Source: Prorocentrum cordatum (taxonomy: Eukaryota; Sar; Dinophyceae; Prorocentrales; Prorocentraceae). Taken from it: a stretch of DNA of 64,000 nucleotides. This document shows positions 32,413 through 42,377 of this stretch, piece by piece. Both the position numbers and the translations under genes were made by a program. The notes below the pieces were generated by a model. The model made no database searches and was not told the DNA's origin. It saw nothing but the letters and a program-made list of their open reading frames with translations. The stretch's first letter is position 1. The number at the start of each line of letters is the position of its first letter. The stretch lies in the NCBI GenBank assembly GCA_963575745.1, contig CAUYUJ010007447.1:1-64000 (forward strand), read 5' to 3'.

Positions 32413-35400
32413 ACCATTGCGTCATGGAATGTGCGTCGGGCAGGTGCAGAGAACGGCCATGACATAATCAATTCACTACGTCGCTTAGATGTGGGACTCG
32501 CGGGGTTGTGCGAGTGCCAGTTCCTTTCAGTTCGTGATCTCAGCATGCGAGGTTACACAATTTTTCGGAGTACTTGTCGGAAGGCTGCGGTGATCATGTC
32601 TAAGTCTTGGAGAGACTCGCTCAGGGCCACATATCGTGGCAAAGGTTTTGTGCTTTGTAGTTATTCTAGTGTTACTGTTATTGTTGCATATATGCCGCAT
32701 GAGAGTATTCGTACCCTTACGGAAGAACAGCATGAACAAGATGTGTATGAGCAGATATTGTTTGATATATCCCAAGTGCTTCGCACACATAGGTCTAAGT
32801 TCCCGAAGCAGCCGCAGGACCTGGTCTTCTTGACAGATGCTAACGTCGAACTCGAGCCAGATTCGTAGGTCAACGGCTTTAGAGTTACTGGATCAGGGCT
32901 TCTGGAGGCGTCTGGGATTGCTGGGGATTTTACGGAGATTGATACTGGGATGGAGGAAGGATCGGATGACGGCAACCCGTATATGACTCAAACAAAACGT
33001 GGTGCACGTAAAACAAGACCTCATAGGGTTGTCTCGGGCTTCGAAACTCGACGGGCGTCTAGGCTGCAATCTATGAGGAGGGCCCTACTGGACTTCTGCG
33101 GGCTCTGGGGCATAAGGATGGATAACACATTTGGGCAGAGGAGGGTTACTTTCAAATCAAGTACGGGGGTGGAGAAGGTACTCGACTATGTTGGTGTCAG
33201 CCGTCGTTTACACAGGCAGGAGATCACTGTAGGCTGGATGCTGCCTGCGGAAGTGGGCCGCGCCTGGACGGAGCACCCATGCAGCAGATACGAGCGTGCG
33301 CTGTCTGACCACGCTTGCATAGTTGTTCGCTTGTCTTGTGCACCGTCTGCGAAGAGACGGACCCAGCCTGCTCGCAAATTCATCTACTTGCAACCGGTGT
33401 CGCAGCTTGATTCTGCGAAGAACATGGGCGATCGGGGCAGTCGTTACCGTGCATTGTGCCAGGAAAATGCTGACCCAGAGGATCGACAGGAGATGTTGGA
33501 TATGCTGGGACCAGACCTCTTAAAGGCCGCCGAGGAGACCCCCCAGAAAGATACCAATCCCAGGGATAATGTGCCAAAGAAATCCGAGATCCACTGGGCC
33601 GCCCAGGAAAGTAAACGCGAAGCACTTCGTCGTGGGGATAGAGAGGAGGCCAAACGGTGCTCAAAGATAGGGAGGAGAGAAAGGAGGAGGCTGGAGGCAA
33701 GAGTACAGAGGTGGAGGACGGAGATGAACACGAGGAGGAGGAGGAGGGCCAAGACGGAGACGTTGATCCTTGCCAACGGGATGGAGTCCCAGAACCGCGA
33801 GGAGTGGGGGGACGAGATATTGGGGCACATGAAGTCTAAGGTGGAGGACCCCGAGGCCAGGGAGGTGACCCTTCGTGAGCTACAGTCGCTGCGTGGTCTA
33901 TGTTCGGGAAGCGGATCCTCAGAGGTGTTCTCGATGTCGCTCCTGCTGCGGGCGAGGGCGAAGCTGTCCACGGGAAAGGCCCCAGGTCCCGACAACGTGA
34001 CTGTCACGATGTTGAAACAGCTCTCGTGGGCATCTGTTCGACGTGTTCTGGTGAGCTTCCAAGGTGTGTATTCCCGCAGGTTATGTTGCCCCGACAGTTG
34101 GCGTCAACTAGCTGCCACGCTCATGCCTAAAGAAATGGACATACAACATTTGACTGATACACGTGTACTATGTCTACAGTCGTGTCTTATGAAATGGTAC
34201 ATGACATGTATTGTGATGATGAGTGAGAAGAGGATTGAGGAGCACCGACACTATGTATGCCTGTGCGGATTCAGATCGGGACGAAAAACATCGGAAATCA
34301 CCAGCGTTGCCAAAAGGCTCAGCCAGCACTCCGCTGTCTGGGGCAAAGGAGACAGTTTGTGGCTTGCCAACCTCGATATCTTACAAGCATTCGATAATGT
34401 CACTCCGTGCCTCGCCATGCGCTGTCTTCGTGCTCTTGACATACCAGCTGATCTCATTGTGGCGTTGATTGAACCCATGATTGAAAATCAGTGCGTGGCC
34501 AGCTTCGAGGGCACCGAGGCATCTTCAGCGGTCTATTGGGACAAATCTATTCGAACGGGAGGAGTGGAGGGGCCGATGCTTTTTCTAGCAGTATCTATTG
34601 TACCCTGGAGAGATGTGATTGACAGGTGGAGGCAGGATACGCAGTACGGTATCAAATTGGAAAATGATGAGCGCATGTTCAACGGTGAGCGTATGACCCG
34701 CAGTTTCTGGGCAGATAATCTTCTGTTGTATGCGAAGACCCGCACTGATCTCGAGTTGATGGTGCGTGACATGAGTATCCCGCTGATGAATGCAAGAATG
34801 ACCTGGAAGCCGAAATCCTTGATGTATATTTACTTTGGTGCGCCGCCTGGCACCCCGCCGTCCCCCGAGCAGGATATCCGTGTGCTGGTGCCGTCTTGTG
34901 ACGCTGCTCTTGGGGACCGAGAAGTGGTCCTGCCGCGTGTTCAGTCGTTTGAGATCCTGGGAGCCACTCTGGAGGAGATCTGGAAGGACCACTCGGATTC
35001 AGAGGCCATGCTCCAGAAAGCCCAGAAGATATTCTTTGGGGAAATCGCTTATTATCGATGCTCTGGTATTGATTTGGCTGAGAGATTGACTCGTTATCAG
35101 GCTAAAGTGATTGCTGCATTATTATTCAACTGTGAGGGCAGAACGCCCGACTATTCCACCATTGCTGCTGTTCACTCTTTTGAAGGCAGATGCCTGGCGT
35201 TAATGTCAGGTCTACGCAAGCGGAGAACTGAAGGATGGTCTGAGTTTCAACGTAGGCGATACAAAATTGGACGGCAGAGTTTTGTTGAGCTTGGATTCCG
35301 AAGTGCGGTGCAGATATGGATATTTCGTTGTTGGGATTGGGCCAAGGATGTCTCAGTTGCTGCAAGTATTCGTATGAGGAGATACACAACACACACAGTG

Positions 35401-36576
35401 GAGGAGGAGGGGGGGACGGTACCAAATCGGCGTCAGAGGAAAACTCGGGCGATGGCGGTGGCGGCGGCCTCTCATGTATCTCATGTATCTCAGATCTCCC
35501 AGATGTCGAGTGGCGGTCGTCGGCGGACAACGGATGATCAGCCTGCCATGCCTGAGGAGTCGGATATGTCACGTGAATGGATGATATCTAGGCTGGCCAT
35601 GCTACATGGAAAGGGGAAGTGGACGGAACATCGGGACACATGTATTCTAGCGTTGCCTGCAAAAGATAGGAAGCATCTCACACGCATGAGCATGGGTGCG
35701 CCTGCCCGTGGACATACTGTGTGGGACTGGTGTTTGTGCGATCTCTTTGGTTGTGAGTGGTACCTCTCGTTCGACAGCTCCGCTGGGTCCCGAGAGAAAT
35801 ATTGCAAACATTTGCTGACTGTGTTTGGCATGCAACACTTGTTCGACTTGTTTGTTTTACCCAGGCCACCTGGTGTGAGGCACGTGAAGGCGGAGGAGGA
35901 GGAGGAGAGAGAGATGAATGAGAGGATTCGCAAACGTATTGCCGCTAATTATGAGAATGGAACGGAGTGGAGGTGTGAGAGTATTGAGCGTCTTGGGATG
36001 GAGATCTTGGGAGATAGTAAGGCGGTTGTTAACTGGATGTGTGGTGAGTGGCAGATTCGCAACAAGCAGTATGTACGACTGGTGGGAACACTACAAAATA
36101 CGGTATCGATGCTGTCTGGATGGGGACTGACCTCACCTGCATCGGGACAGAATTTGTATAAGCATTTCTTTCGTGAGGGTAATGAACGTGCGGATAGATT
36201 GTCGTGGGAGGCCAGAGGTGGCCAAACTATTACTCGCTGGTTTGCATATGATCAGTTCCTCAGTACTCGTAAGACTGCTCTCCGTGGTGCATGCGATGGG
36301 GGTGTCAGTAATGAAGGATGTGGAGGTGGGTGGTGGCTTCAGATTGGCGTTATAGGTAGGGGTTCCAGCGTGCAGGTTGGTTTTCCCATCTCCTCCTCCT
36401 CCTCCTCCTCCCCTTCCTCCTGCACCAGCTCGCACAGCTTCCATTGGCACGATGTGGCCGAGGAGGCGATGAGTTTGCCTCCAGGTAGCACGGTAACCTG
36501 CTGTGAACTAGCTGCCTGCGCTGCCCTGACGAGAGCTGCTGCTAAGGTGGCGTGCGCTCTGCTGCGACCTACCTAA
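32413..36576 (+). CDS. Retrotransposon ORF2: APE endonuclease, reverse transcriptase, RNase H (one internal TAG)
   Basis: The polyprotein nicks the target and copies element RNA into DNA there. APE-type endonuclease (about 32,413-33,345): SWNVR, the LCECQ acid, VIVAYMPHE, LTDAN and SDH (33,304-33,312). A TAG at 32,866-32,868 interrupts this domain but the frame is otherwise continuous. Reverse transcriptase (about 33,950-34,900): GKAPGPDN, GFRSGRKTSE, NLDILQAFD with Asp at 34,375-34,377, TGGVEGPMLF, and WADN at 34,708-34,719 in place of the usual (F/Y)ADD. The C-terminus has RNase H-like motifs in unusual order: GDSKAVVNW (36,010-36,036) and FREGNERADRL come before CDGG (36,292-36,303) and CELAA (36,502-36,516). 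A Ser run from a CTC repeat (36,390-36,418) lies in the last part. The stop is TAA. There is no good ATG at the N-terminus: the endonuclease homology begins before the first GTG or ATG, which favours readthrough from ORF1. Confidence 0.8.
32866..32868 (+). other. In-frame TAG inside endonuclease domain
   Basis: The frame reads ELEPDS, TAG, VNGFRV with no shift. It is either a single nonsense mutation or a second readthrough site; a nonsense mutation is the simpler reading. Confidence 0.8.
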
Positions 36577-36839
36577 GATGGTGGGGGCTCAGTTGCACTG
36601 CTCCGCCGATTCGGATTCGGATTCTAGTGGCGGACCGCAAACCGCAAAAAAACAAGGTTGCGGAAGCGGAGCTTACCTCCCGCTCTCCCGCGGCCTTGGC
36701 CCGTCGGGGACCCCTCGAGCCGCATCGTGCGGACAGGTTGTGCATGCGCACGTAACGTGCATCTCTGAGTACCGAACGGGTGATCTGTCGGCATTGGATT
36801 GATTAGTTGATCTTGCGTGCCCCTTCTTTGTGCGGCATC
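36577..36839 (+). other. Spacer between ORF2 and ORF3
   Basis: 263 bases, GC-rich, with no convincing frame of its own. It separates the TAA of ORF2 from the first ATG of ORF3. Confidence 0.5.
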
Positions 36840-38780
36840 ATGACAGCGCAATTTTGTTCGATGAGTTCTGTTTTGACCAGTTGGCAAAGAAAAACAAGGA
36901 GAAACAAACTGGCGATTTGTAGACGAGCTGTATGTGATGTAATGCAGTTTAATGCTCGTGATCCATATTTTGTGGCTGATCCGAATACTTTCCCCGCGTT
37001 TGGCTGGTTTGATAACCTCGATGATTGCGCGCGAAACCCATGCCCGTTTCAGGGGAACTCGGAGGAGCAGGTCAGTATATTGTTGAGTTCCTTATCGGTG
37101 CCAACTGCTGGGCCAACTGATCGTGGAGAAGCTTTCTCGTCTCATTCGGTTGCGTATTCTCCAGATGTGGTGCAGTCTCCAGATGGTGGCCTGCAGTCGA
37201 GACTGGGCTCTGTTTCTTTTGATCCTGGTGTTCAGAATGAGGAGTTGCAGGACGAGGAGTCGCAGGATGAGGATTTGCAGAGTGAGGAGGTGCTGAATGA
37301 GAAGTTGCATTATTCTCAGCATACTGTTCTTTTGGATTCAAGCTCTGAAGTTTGCCGCACTCCATTTCCTGACACTCTGTCGGCTTCTGTTGACCCAGGT
37401 GTTCGGACAGAGGAGTTGCATGATGAGGAGTTGCAGGATGTGGGGTTGCAGAATGAGGAGTTGCTGAATGAGCAGTTGCATTATTCTCATCATACATATT
37501 ATACGGCCTCACGCCCTGAAGTTTGCCGCACTTCAGCTTCTGACGGAGACTCAGCTTGCCATGGAAAGGATTGGCAGGGGGGCCTTAAAAATTTCAAGGA
37601 CGAGGAGGAGGAGAATGTTCATGTTGAGTCCGTGGAGAGTTCTACGGCAGTTGCTGCTGAAGAAGCGTCGCTTGCTTCTCAATCAAATGATGCTGCACTG
37701 CACTCAGTTCCTTTGGATTATTCTCTGCACTCAGCTCCTTTGGATTATTTTCTGCACTCAGTTCCCTTGGATTATTCTCGAGTGCAAAGGGAAGGTGGAG
37801 GCCCCGAGGCGCTGCCGTTGGCATCCTCGAAAACCCAGGGAGAGTGCGAAGTTGACCAGCGTAAAGAGAATTGTGCTTCTTCTTCCCGGCTCTATTATTC
37901 AGATGAGTTGCAGAGCAATCGATCTGAGTGTCAAGCTGCCAGGGACTGGGCCCGTGCCAATGGCGATGCAGTTGCTCTTTGGCAGGAATTCGAACGGCTC
38001 CCCAAAGATGAGTTTCATGCTCGGATCGAGGCGCTCAAGGCATACAAACTTCGAAGGGGAATTGAGAGTCCCGAGGAGGCGCCGAGTCCAGAGGGGGATG
38101 CTGGCCGTGGGAAAGGCCAGAGGCACCGCAGAAACTGGAGGCGGGCAAGTGCGAAGGCTCAGGCAGCTCTAACTGGCTCTTCTATGTCAAAGTCGGCCCA
38201 TCCATCTACTTGCGATCCTCCCCAACCTCCGTCGTCTTTTGCGGACTCGTGCAGTTCTTCAAGTCGCGTCGAGTGCGCCGGCACGGCTACCACATGGGTG
38301 CTCCAGAGGCACATCGCGCGCCTGCTCGTGGCGGACCACCTGCAGAAGGAGGACGCTGATTGGGATGCGGTCGTCCACGCATGGGATAAAATGGCCACCC
38401 TGCGAGAGAGGGCAAATTCCTATCTGAAACAGGCTACTCTGCACCGTCTGTGTGAGGCTTACCACCGTGATGGGGAGGAGGACGCGGACATCCAGAGACT
38501 CTGGGAGCAGTGTCGGTTGGACAAGATAAGGATGCACCGTATTGCGGGGTGGTGCTTCGGACATTGGCGGTGCTTGACATTCTACTCAAGTGGTGCTCAA
38601 CGGTTGATGGAACAACGCTTGCAGAGCCACATTAGGAACCTTCGTGTAACCTTTTGGCCTCCTCATCATAAAGATTCTATGGCTTCACACCCTGGGAGTT
38701 CCACGACTGGGAGTTTATCTAATGCAGTTGTGAGTTCAGCAGTGACGGAGGACGAGGAGAAACGTAACCACGCAGATTAA
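36840..38780 (+). CDS. Retrotransposon ORF3, unknown protein (646 aa)
   Basis: A third long frame downstream of the RT ORF, unusual for non-LTR elements. I do not recognise it. Visible parts: a short N-terminus; an acidic repetitive segment in which a 171-bp stretch is duplicated (about 37,215-37,385 and 37,386-37,556), giving ELQDEESQDEDLQ and ELHDEELQDVGLQ; a 9-residue motif LHSVPLDYS repeated three times (37,698-37,778); a charged segment (about 37,930-38,150) with WARANGDAVALWQEFERL; a basic stretch KGQRHRRNWRRASAKAQ; and a helix-rich, Trp/Arg-rich C-terminal region (38,290-38,680) with MHRIAGWCFGHWRCL. It ends at TAA 38,778-38,780, but the same frame stays open for another 117 codons. 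Start chosen at the first ATG; the frame is open from 36,807. Confidence 0.6.
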   Translation: MTAQFCSMSSVLTSWQRKTRRNKLAICRRAVCDVMQFNARDPYFVADPNTFPAFGWFDNLDDCARNPCPFQGNSEEQVSILLSSLSVPTAGPTDRGEAFSSHSVAYSPDVVQSPDGGLQSRLGSVSFDPGVQNEELQDEESQDEDLQSEEVLNEKLHYSQHTVLLDSSSEVCRTPFPDTLSASVDPGVRTEELHDEELQDVGLQNEELLNEQLHYSHHTYYTASRPEVCRTSASDGDSACHGKDWQGGLKNFKDEEEENVHVESVESSTAVAAEEASLASQSNDAALHSVPLDYSLHSAPLDYFLHSVPLDYSRVQREGGGPEALPLASSKTQGECEVDQRKENCASSSRLYYSDELQSNRSECQAARDWARANGDAVALWQEFERLPKDEFHARIEALKAYKLRRGIESPEEAPSPEGDAGRGKGQRHRRNWRRASAKAQAALTGSSMSKSAHPSTCDPPQPPSSFADSCSSSSRVECAGTATTWVLQRHIARLLVADHLQKEDADWDAVVHAWDKMATLRERANSYLKQATLHRLCEAYHRDGEEDADIQRLWEQCRLDKIRMHRIAGWCFGHWRCLTFYSSGAQRLMEQRLQSHIRNLRVTFWPPHHKDSMASHPGSSTTGSLSNAVVSSAVTEDEEKRNHAD

Positions 38781-39134
38781 TTGCTTCAGTTGGCGTGTAA
38801 TTTAGAGATCAGGAAATACTGCTTCCGCAAGTCTGGCTGGGTAAAGCTCGTTCACTCTTTCACGGCTGCCACGCTGTATCGCCTTATGGCCTCGGGTGCC
38901 GAGGAAAAGGCTGTGTTGCTTGAAGCGCTTCTTCGGGATCGCGCGAGACTTGGCCCGATAGCCAATTTGACCCATCTGTCGACGGATATCAGAGACTTTA
39001 GTCACCACAGACTCGTTCCCAAAAGCGTTACGGAAGCCATGAGATACTTGGCGAATTTTCAGGATGAATGGATGCGTCGCAATGTAAAGAACTACCGCGA
39101 GTTGGCGGCCAAGGCGGGATACCCAATTGATTGA
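38781..39134 (+). CDS. In-frame continuation of ORF3 after TAA (117 codons)
   Basis: Directly after the ORF3 TAA and in the same frame, 117 codons encode protein-like sequence (KYCFRKSGWVKLVHSFTAAT, VTEAMRYLANFQDEWMRRN) to a TGA. There is no ATG until MASGAEEKAV at 38,886. It may be the true C-terminus of ORF3 cut by a recent stop, a readthrough extension, or an independent small ORF. Its style (basic, aromatic, helix-rich) matches the end of ORF3, which favours the first. Confidence 0.5.
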   Translation: MLQLACNLEIRKYCFRKSGWVKLVHSFTAATLYRLMASGAEEKAVLLEALLRDRARLGPIANLTHLSTDIRDFSHHRLVPKSVTEAMRYLANFQDEWMRRNVKNYRELAAKAGYPID

Positions 39135-39454
39135 TTAATTTAGTGATTGTACAAAGGCTGACATGGTTGGCCAGAACCAGAAATTGTTACGTTGTATTCC
39201 ATACTTCCCTTATTGAGCATGCGAGCAAAACAAAACTAGACGGCCTCCGTGGATTCTTCGACGGAGGTCGCTCCGTGGAGGGATGTGCTGCAGAATGGTG
39301 TTTAGGTTTGTGTGTACACGGGGCGTGGCTGTTCGTGGCGGAGGAAGCTTTCTCGCTTGATGCCTCTGCTTCTGTCGTGTTCTGTGTGATGTTTGCAGCG
39401 CAACGGCTCTGTATGGCCGTGGTGCACGTTTTGGGTAGCCTCTTTCATCTCTAA
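39131..39454 (+). pseudogene. Second, partial RNase H-like segment
   Basis: This frame contains LRGFFDGGRSVEGCAAEW (from about 39,242) and VAEEAFSLDASASVVFCVMF, which align with LRGACDGGVSNEGCGGGW and VAEEAMSLPPGSTVTCCELA at the end of ORF2. It keeps the first catalytic Asp but has Met where the catalytic Glu should be, and it lacks the later Asp motifs. It has no ATG start near the homology. Most likely a decayed duplicate of the RNase H N-terminal half left in the 3' region, or the tail of a larger former ORF. Confidence 0.5.
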
Positions 39455-39648
39455 CCTGTTCCTACACCTTTGCAATTTCACATGTCGTGCTGATCCTTTT
39501 CCTTGTTCCTGCATCCTATTCCGATGCCTATGCCTCAGTGGCTCGGCAGTGTGATGATAAGAGATGCCTTCTCTAGCTACCCTGTGCTCCGTTTGGGAGT
39601 TTTAGGGCTCAGCTGTCACAGCTGTCCGCGCCCTGACTCAAACTCAAA
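39455..39648 (+). other. Retrotransposon 3' UTR and A-rich tail
   Basis: Ends GTCCGCGCCCTGACTCAAAC then TCAAAA next to the target duplication. No polyadenylation signal was recognised. Confidence 0.6.
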
Positions 39649-39659
39649 AACCAAGGTTG
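39649..39659 (+). repeat. Target-site duplication, right copy
   Basis: AACCAAGGTTG, identical to 30,862-30,872; followed by the rest of the interrupted hairpin (ACGGCTTACCGCCG, CCCAGT) to 39,682. Confidence 0.85.
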
Positions 39660-39682
39660 ACGGCTTACCGCCGTCTCCCAGT

Positions 39683-40224
39683 TCTGAGATTTTCAGTGTA
39701 AAATAACTAAACTCGACAGAATAATGTTGTATTACGAAAAATTGTTCATATTTTCTTCAAGCTAATATTCACTTTAGATGCATTCTCGGCGTCCGAGCAC
39801 TACTTCGTGAGTCCAGAGCTCTACTAGGGTCCCGGCGGTAACCTGGTTGACGGCTTACCGCCGGCCCCCAGTGTGAGTGCCTCTTTGCTATCCGGGCTTT
39901 GGGCGCTACCAAGTGGCAACTTTGGGTCCGTCGGGCGAACATTGTAAGAGATTTGAAATTTCGTTTTGAGAACCGGTATTTTTCGCACCTGTAGCGGTTT
40001 ATGCCGCATTTGCCAGTTAAATTCTCAGATCCGTAGCTGCAGTATTACTATCAAAACATTTGAAGCAACCGGCTTTGGATAAAAACCGAAAAACGTGTTC
40101 TTCGAGTTTTTCATCTCACGCTTAAGAAAGCCTCCTCCATGTGCTCTGAGCAGCGCCGCGCGAGAAAGAGCTCTACGAGGCTTCCGGCGGTAACCTGGTT
40201 GACGGTTTACCGCTGGCTCCCAGT
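39683..40224 (+). mobile_element. Two short D-type elements
   Basis: Right-end hairpins finish at 39,872 and 40,224. The second unit has the D core (GCACCTGTAGCGGTTTATGCC, TACTATCAAAACATTTG) and the tail GAGCAGCGCCGCGCGAGAAAG before GAGCTCTACGAGG. Confidence 0.7.
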
Positions 40225-41158
40225 TATGTTCTCGAAATTCAACCATTCGTGAGAGCTCTAATATTTTTCCCGTGATATTCGATCGTATTCCCGCTCGCCG
40301 TCTTAATCTCAGCTCGATCGGGTACCTTGTACTGCCAATCAGCATGTGGGCGGGATCGGCTGTTTCGAGTCATCTTGACAGATGCTGTCGGTTTTCTGTA
40401 CTTAACTCGACCTGTAGGATAGCTACAAAGCTGGTTCGCACACCTAATTGATTCAGAGTCATCAGTCGCGTTCGTCTGAAGCATCTAGAGGTCTGAACTC
40501 GGTCCGCTACTCGAGCTAGGTCTGCAAAACTGTTCGTACTCTACGGATCTTTTTTCGAGATGATGATGAGTTTCTTTACTTAACTCGAGCTTCAGATGAG
40601 CTAGAGAGCTCTTTGGCACAGCAATCGGAAGTAAATCATCAGGCGCGCTAGTCTGAAGTATCGAGACGCCTGAATTCGGTCTGCTACCAGCGCAGAAGCC
40701 GAACAACTGTTCATACTCCGCTATTTTTTTGGAGATGGAACTGATTTTCTTGACTTAACTTGAGCTCAAGATGAGCTCCATAGCTCTTAGGCGTATCAAT
40801 CGGGACGAAATCATCAGGCGCGCTATTTCAAAGTATCTAGACGCCTGAAATCAGTCTGCTATCAGCGCTCGGGCTGAAACACTATACGTACTCTGCTAAT
40901 TTCATGGAGATGGTATTGGTTTTCTGGACTTAACTCGCGCTGCAGATGAGCTACACAGCTGTTCAGCACAGCAATCGGAAGGAATTCATCAGGGGTGCTA
41001 GTGAAAAGTATCTAGACGCCTGACATCAGTCCGCTATCAGTGCTGGGATTGAAAAACTATCTGTACTCTGCTAATTCTCTGGAGATGGTATACGGCAAGG
41101 AAGCTCTACGAGTCTCCCGGCGGTAACCAAGGTTGACGGTTGACCGCCGGCGCCCAGT
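40225..41158 (+). mobile_element. E-type element
   Basis: A B-like head from the second phrase on, followed by E-type monomers and a B-style hairpin end (41,099-41,158) with loop CCAAGGTTGACGGT. Confidence 0.75.
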
Positions 41159-41587
41159 TTGGAGATGCCAGTGGTTTTCTTGACGAAACTGGAGCTCCAG
41201 ATGCGCTGCAGAACTGTTCGTCACAGCAATCAAAAGGACATCATCAGGCGCGCCTGTCTAAAGTGTCTAGACGCCTGAACTCGGTCTGCTTCCAGAGCTG
41301 GATCGAAACATTATGCGTCTCTGCTATGTTTTCTCAGAGATGGCGATACTTTTCCTGATTTCAGTCGAGCTGGAGATGAGCTACAGCTTTTGTCACATAA
41401 GTGGAAATAAACTGATACGCCGCGCTAGTCTACAGTATCTGGACGGCTGAGTTCGGTCTGCCACCAGAGCTGGATCATAATCATATTATTTGTATTCGAA
41501 ATATAAGAAAATGATAATAGTACCTTCCTTAAGGTAACTCGAGCTGCAGAGGAGCTACAGATCAGTTTGGCGCAAAATCGCAAGGAA
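41159..41587 (+). mobile_element. E-type fragment without right end
   Basis: Two to three diverged E monomers that stop at the A-type left end at 41,588. No gene. Confidence 0.6.
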
Positions 41588-41969
41588 TACCTCGTAGAGC
41601 TCGATGAGCTAGAGGAATTTCGGCGCGGGGCAGAGCTAGTTGGTCGACCGACCAGAAACAACAATGTGGTAACTTTGGTTCGGTTTTGCTAACATTTGAA
41701 AGATATTTGACCATTCATTTTGAGGAACCAGATTCTCCGCACCTGTAAAAGACTATGAGGGAGGGTCTCTGGGCCTTAGTATGAGCTTTGTAGGCGCACT
41801 TTTACGATCGAAACACAACCTCATGTCGACATGAAAAATGGAAAATTGAAGATTCCGCGAAAATCTTTTGCGAAACTCCCTGCTTGGATTCTGAGCACTC
41901 TTACGCGCGCAAGGAGCTCTACGAGGTTCCCGGCGGTGACCAGGTTGACGGTTCACCGCCGGCGCCAGT
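41588..41969 (+). mobile_element. Complete A-type element (382 bp)
   Basis: The clearest full A copy: left terminus ACCTCGTAGAGCTC at 41,588, A body, right terminus GAGCTCTACGAGG and a perfect A hairpin ending GCGCCAGT at 41,969. The 13-bp termini are exact inverses. Confidence 0.82.
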
Positions 41970-42377
41970 TCATCTTCGTAGAGCCCGTCGGCATCGATGA
42001 GCCAGAGGAATTCCGGCGCGGGGTGCAGCTAGTTGGCCCATCCGGCCCGGGCGGACAATGTGGTGACCTCGGGTCGGTGTTTGGAATATTCTGAGAGATT
42101 TTCAAATTCGTTTCCAGAACGGATATTTTTCGCATCTGTAGTGGGTTGGGTGATTTAGTGTCTGCAAGTGAAATTCTCAGGTCCGTAGCTGCTATATTAC
42201 TATTAACAGACTTGGGGGAATGAATTTAAATGCACACCGAAGAACATGTGTTAGGAAGTTTTCCAGCTCAAGCTTGAGCAAGCTTCCTGCGTCTGTTCCG
42301 AGCAGCGCCGTGCGAGGAAAGAGCTCTATGAGGCTCCCGGCGGTAGCCCGGTTGACGATTCACTGCTGGCTCCCAGT
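41970..42377 (+). mobile_element. D-type element
   Basis: An A-like head (CATCGATGAGCCAGAGG) is followed by the D core (GCATCTGTAGTGGGTTGGG) and a degenerate hairpin end at 42,321-42,377. Confidence 0.7.

Larger units (their letters stand above)
30873..39648 (+). mobile_element. Non-LTR retrotransposon, 8.8 kb, near full length
   Basis: The element is flanked by an 11-bp direct repeat, ends in a short A-rich tail (ACTCAAACTCAAAA) and has no long terminal repeats, all as expected for target-primed reverse transcription. Order: 5' leader; ORF1 (31,354-32,400); ORF2 with APE endonuclease, reverse transcriptase and RNase H motifs (32,413-36,576); ORF3 (36,840-38,780) with an in-frame continuation to 39,134; a partial RNase H frame (39,131-39,454); 3' UTR. 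Reading frames are largely open, with two internal TAG codons and one internal TAA, so the copy looks young but perhaps not active. I cannot name a clade from the sequence alone. Confidence 0.85.
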
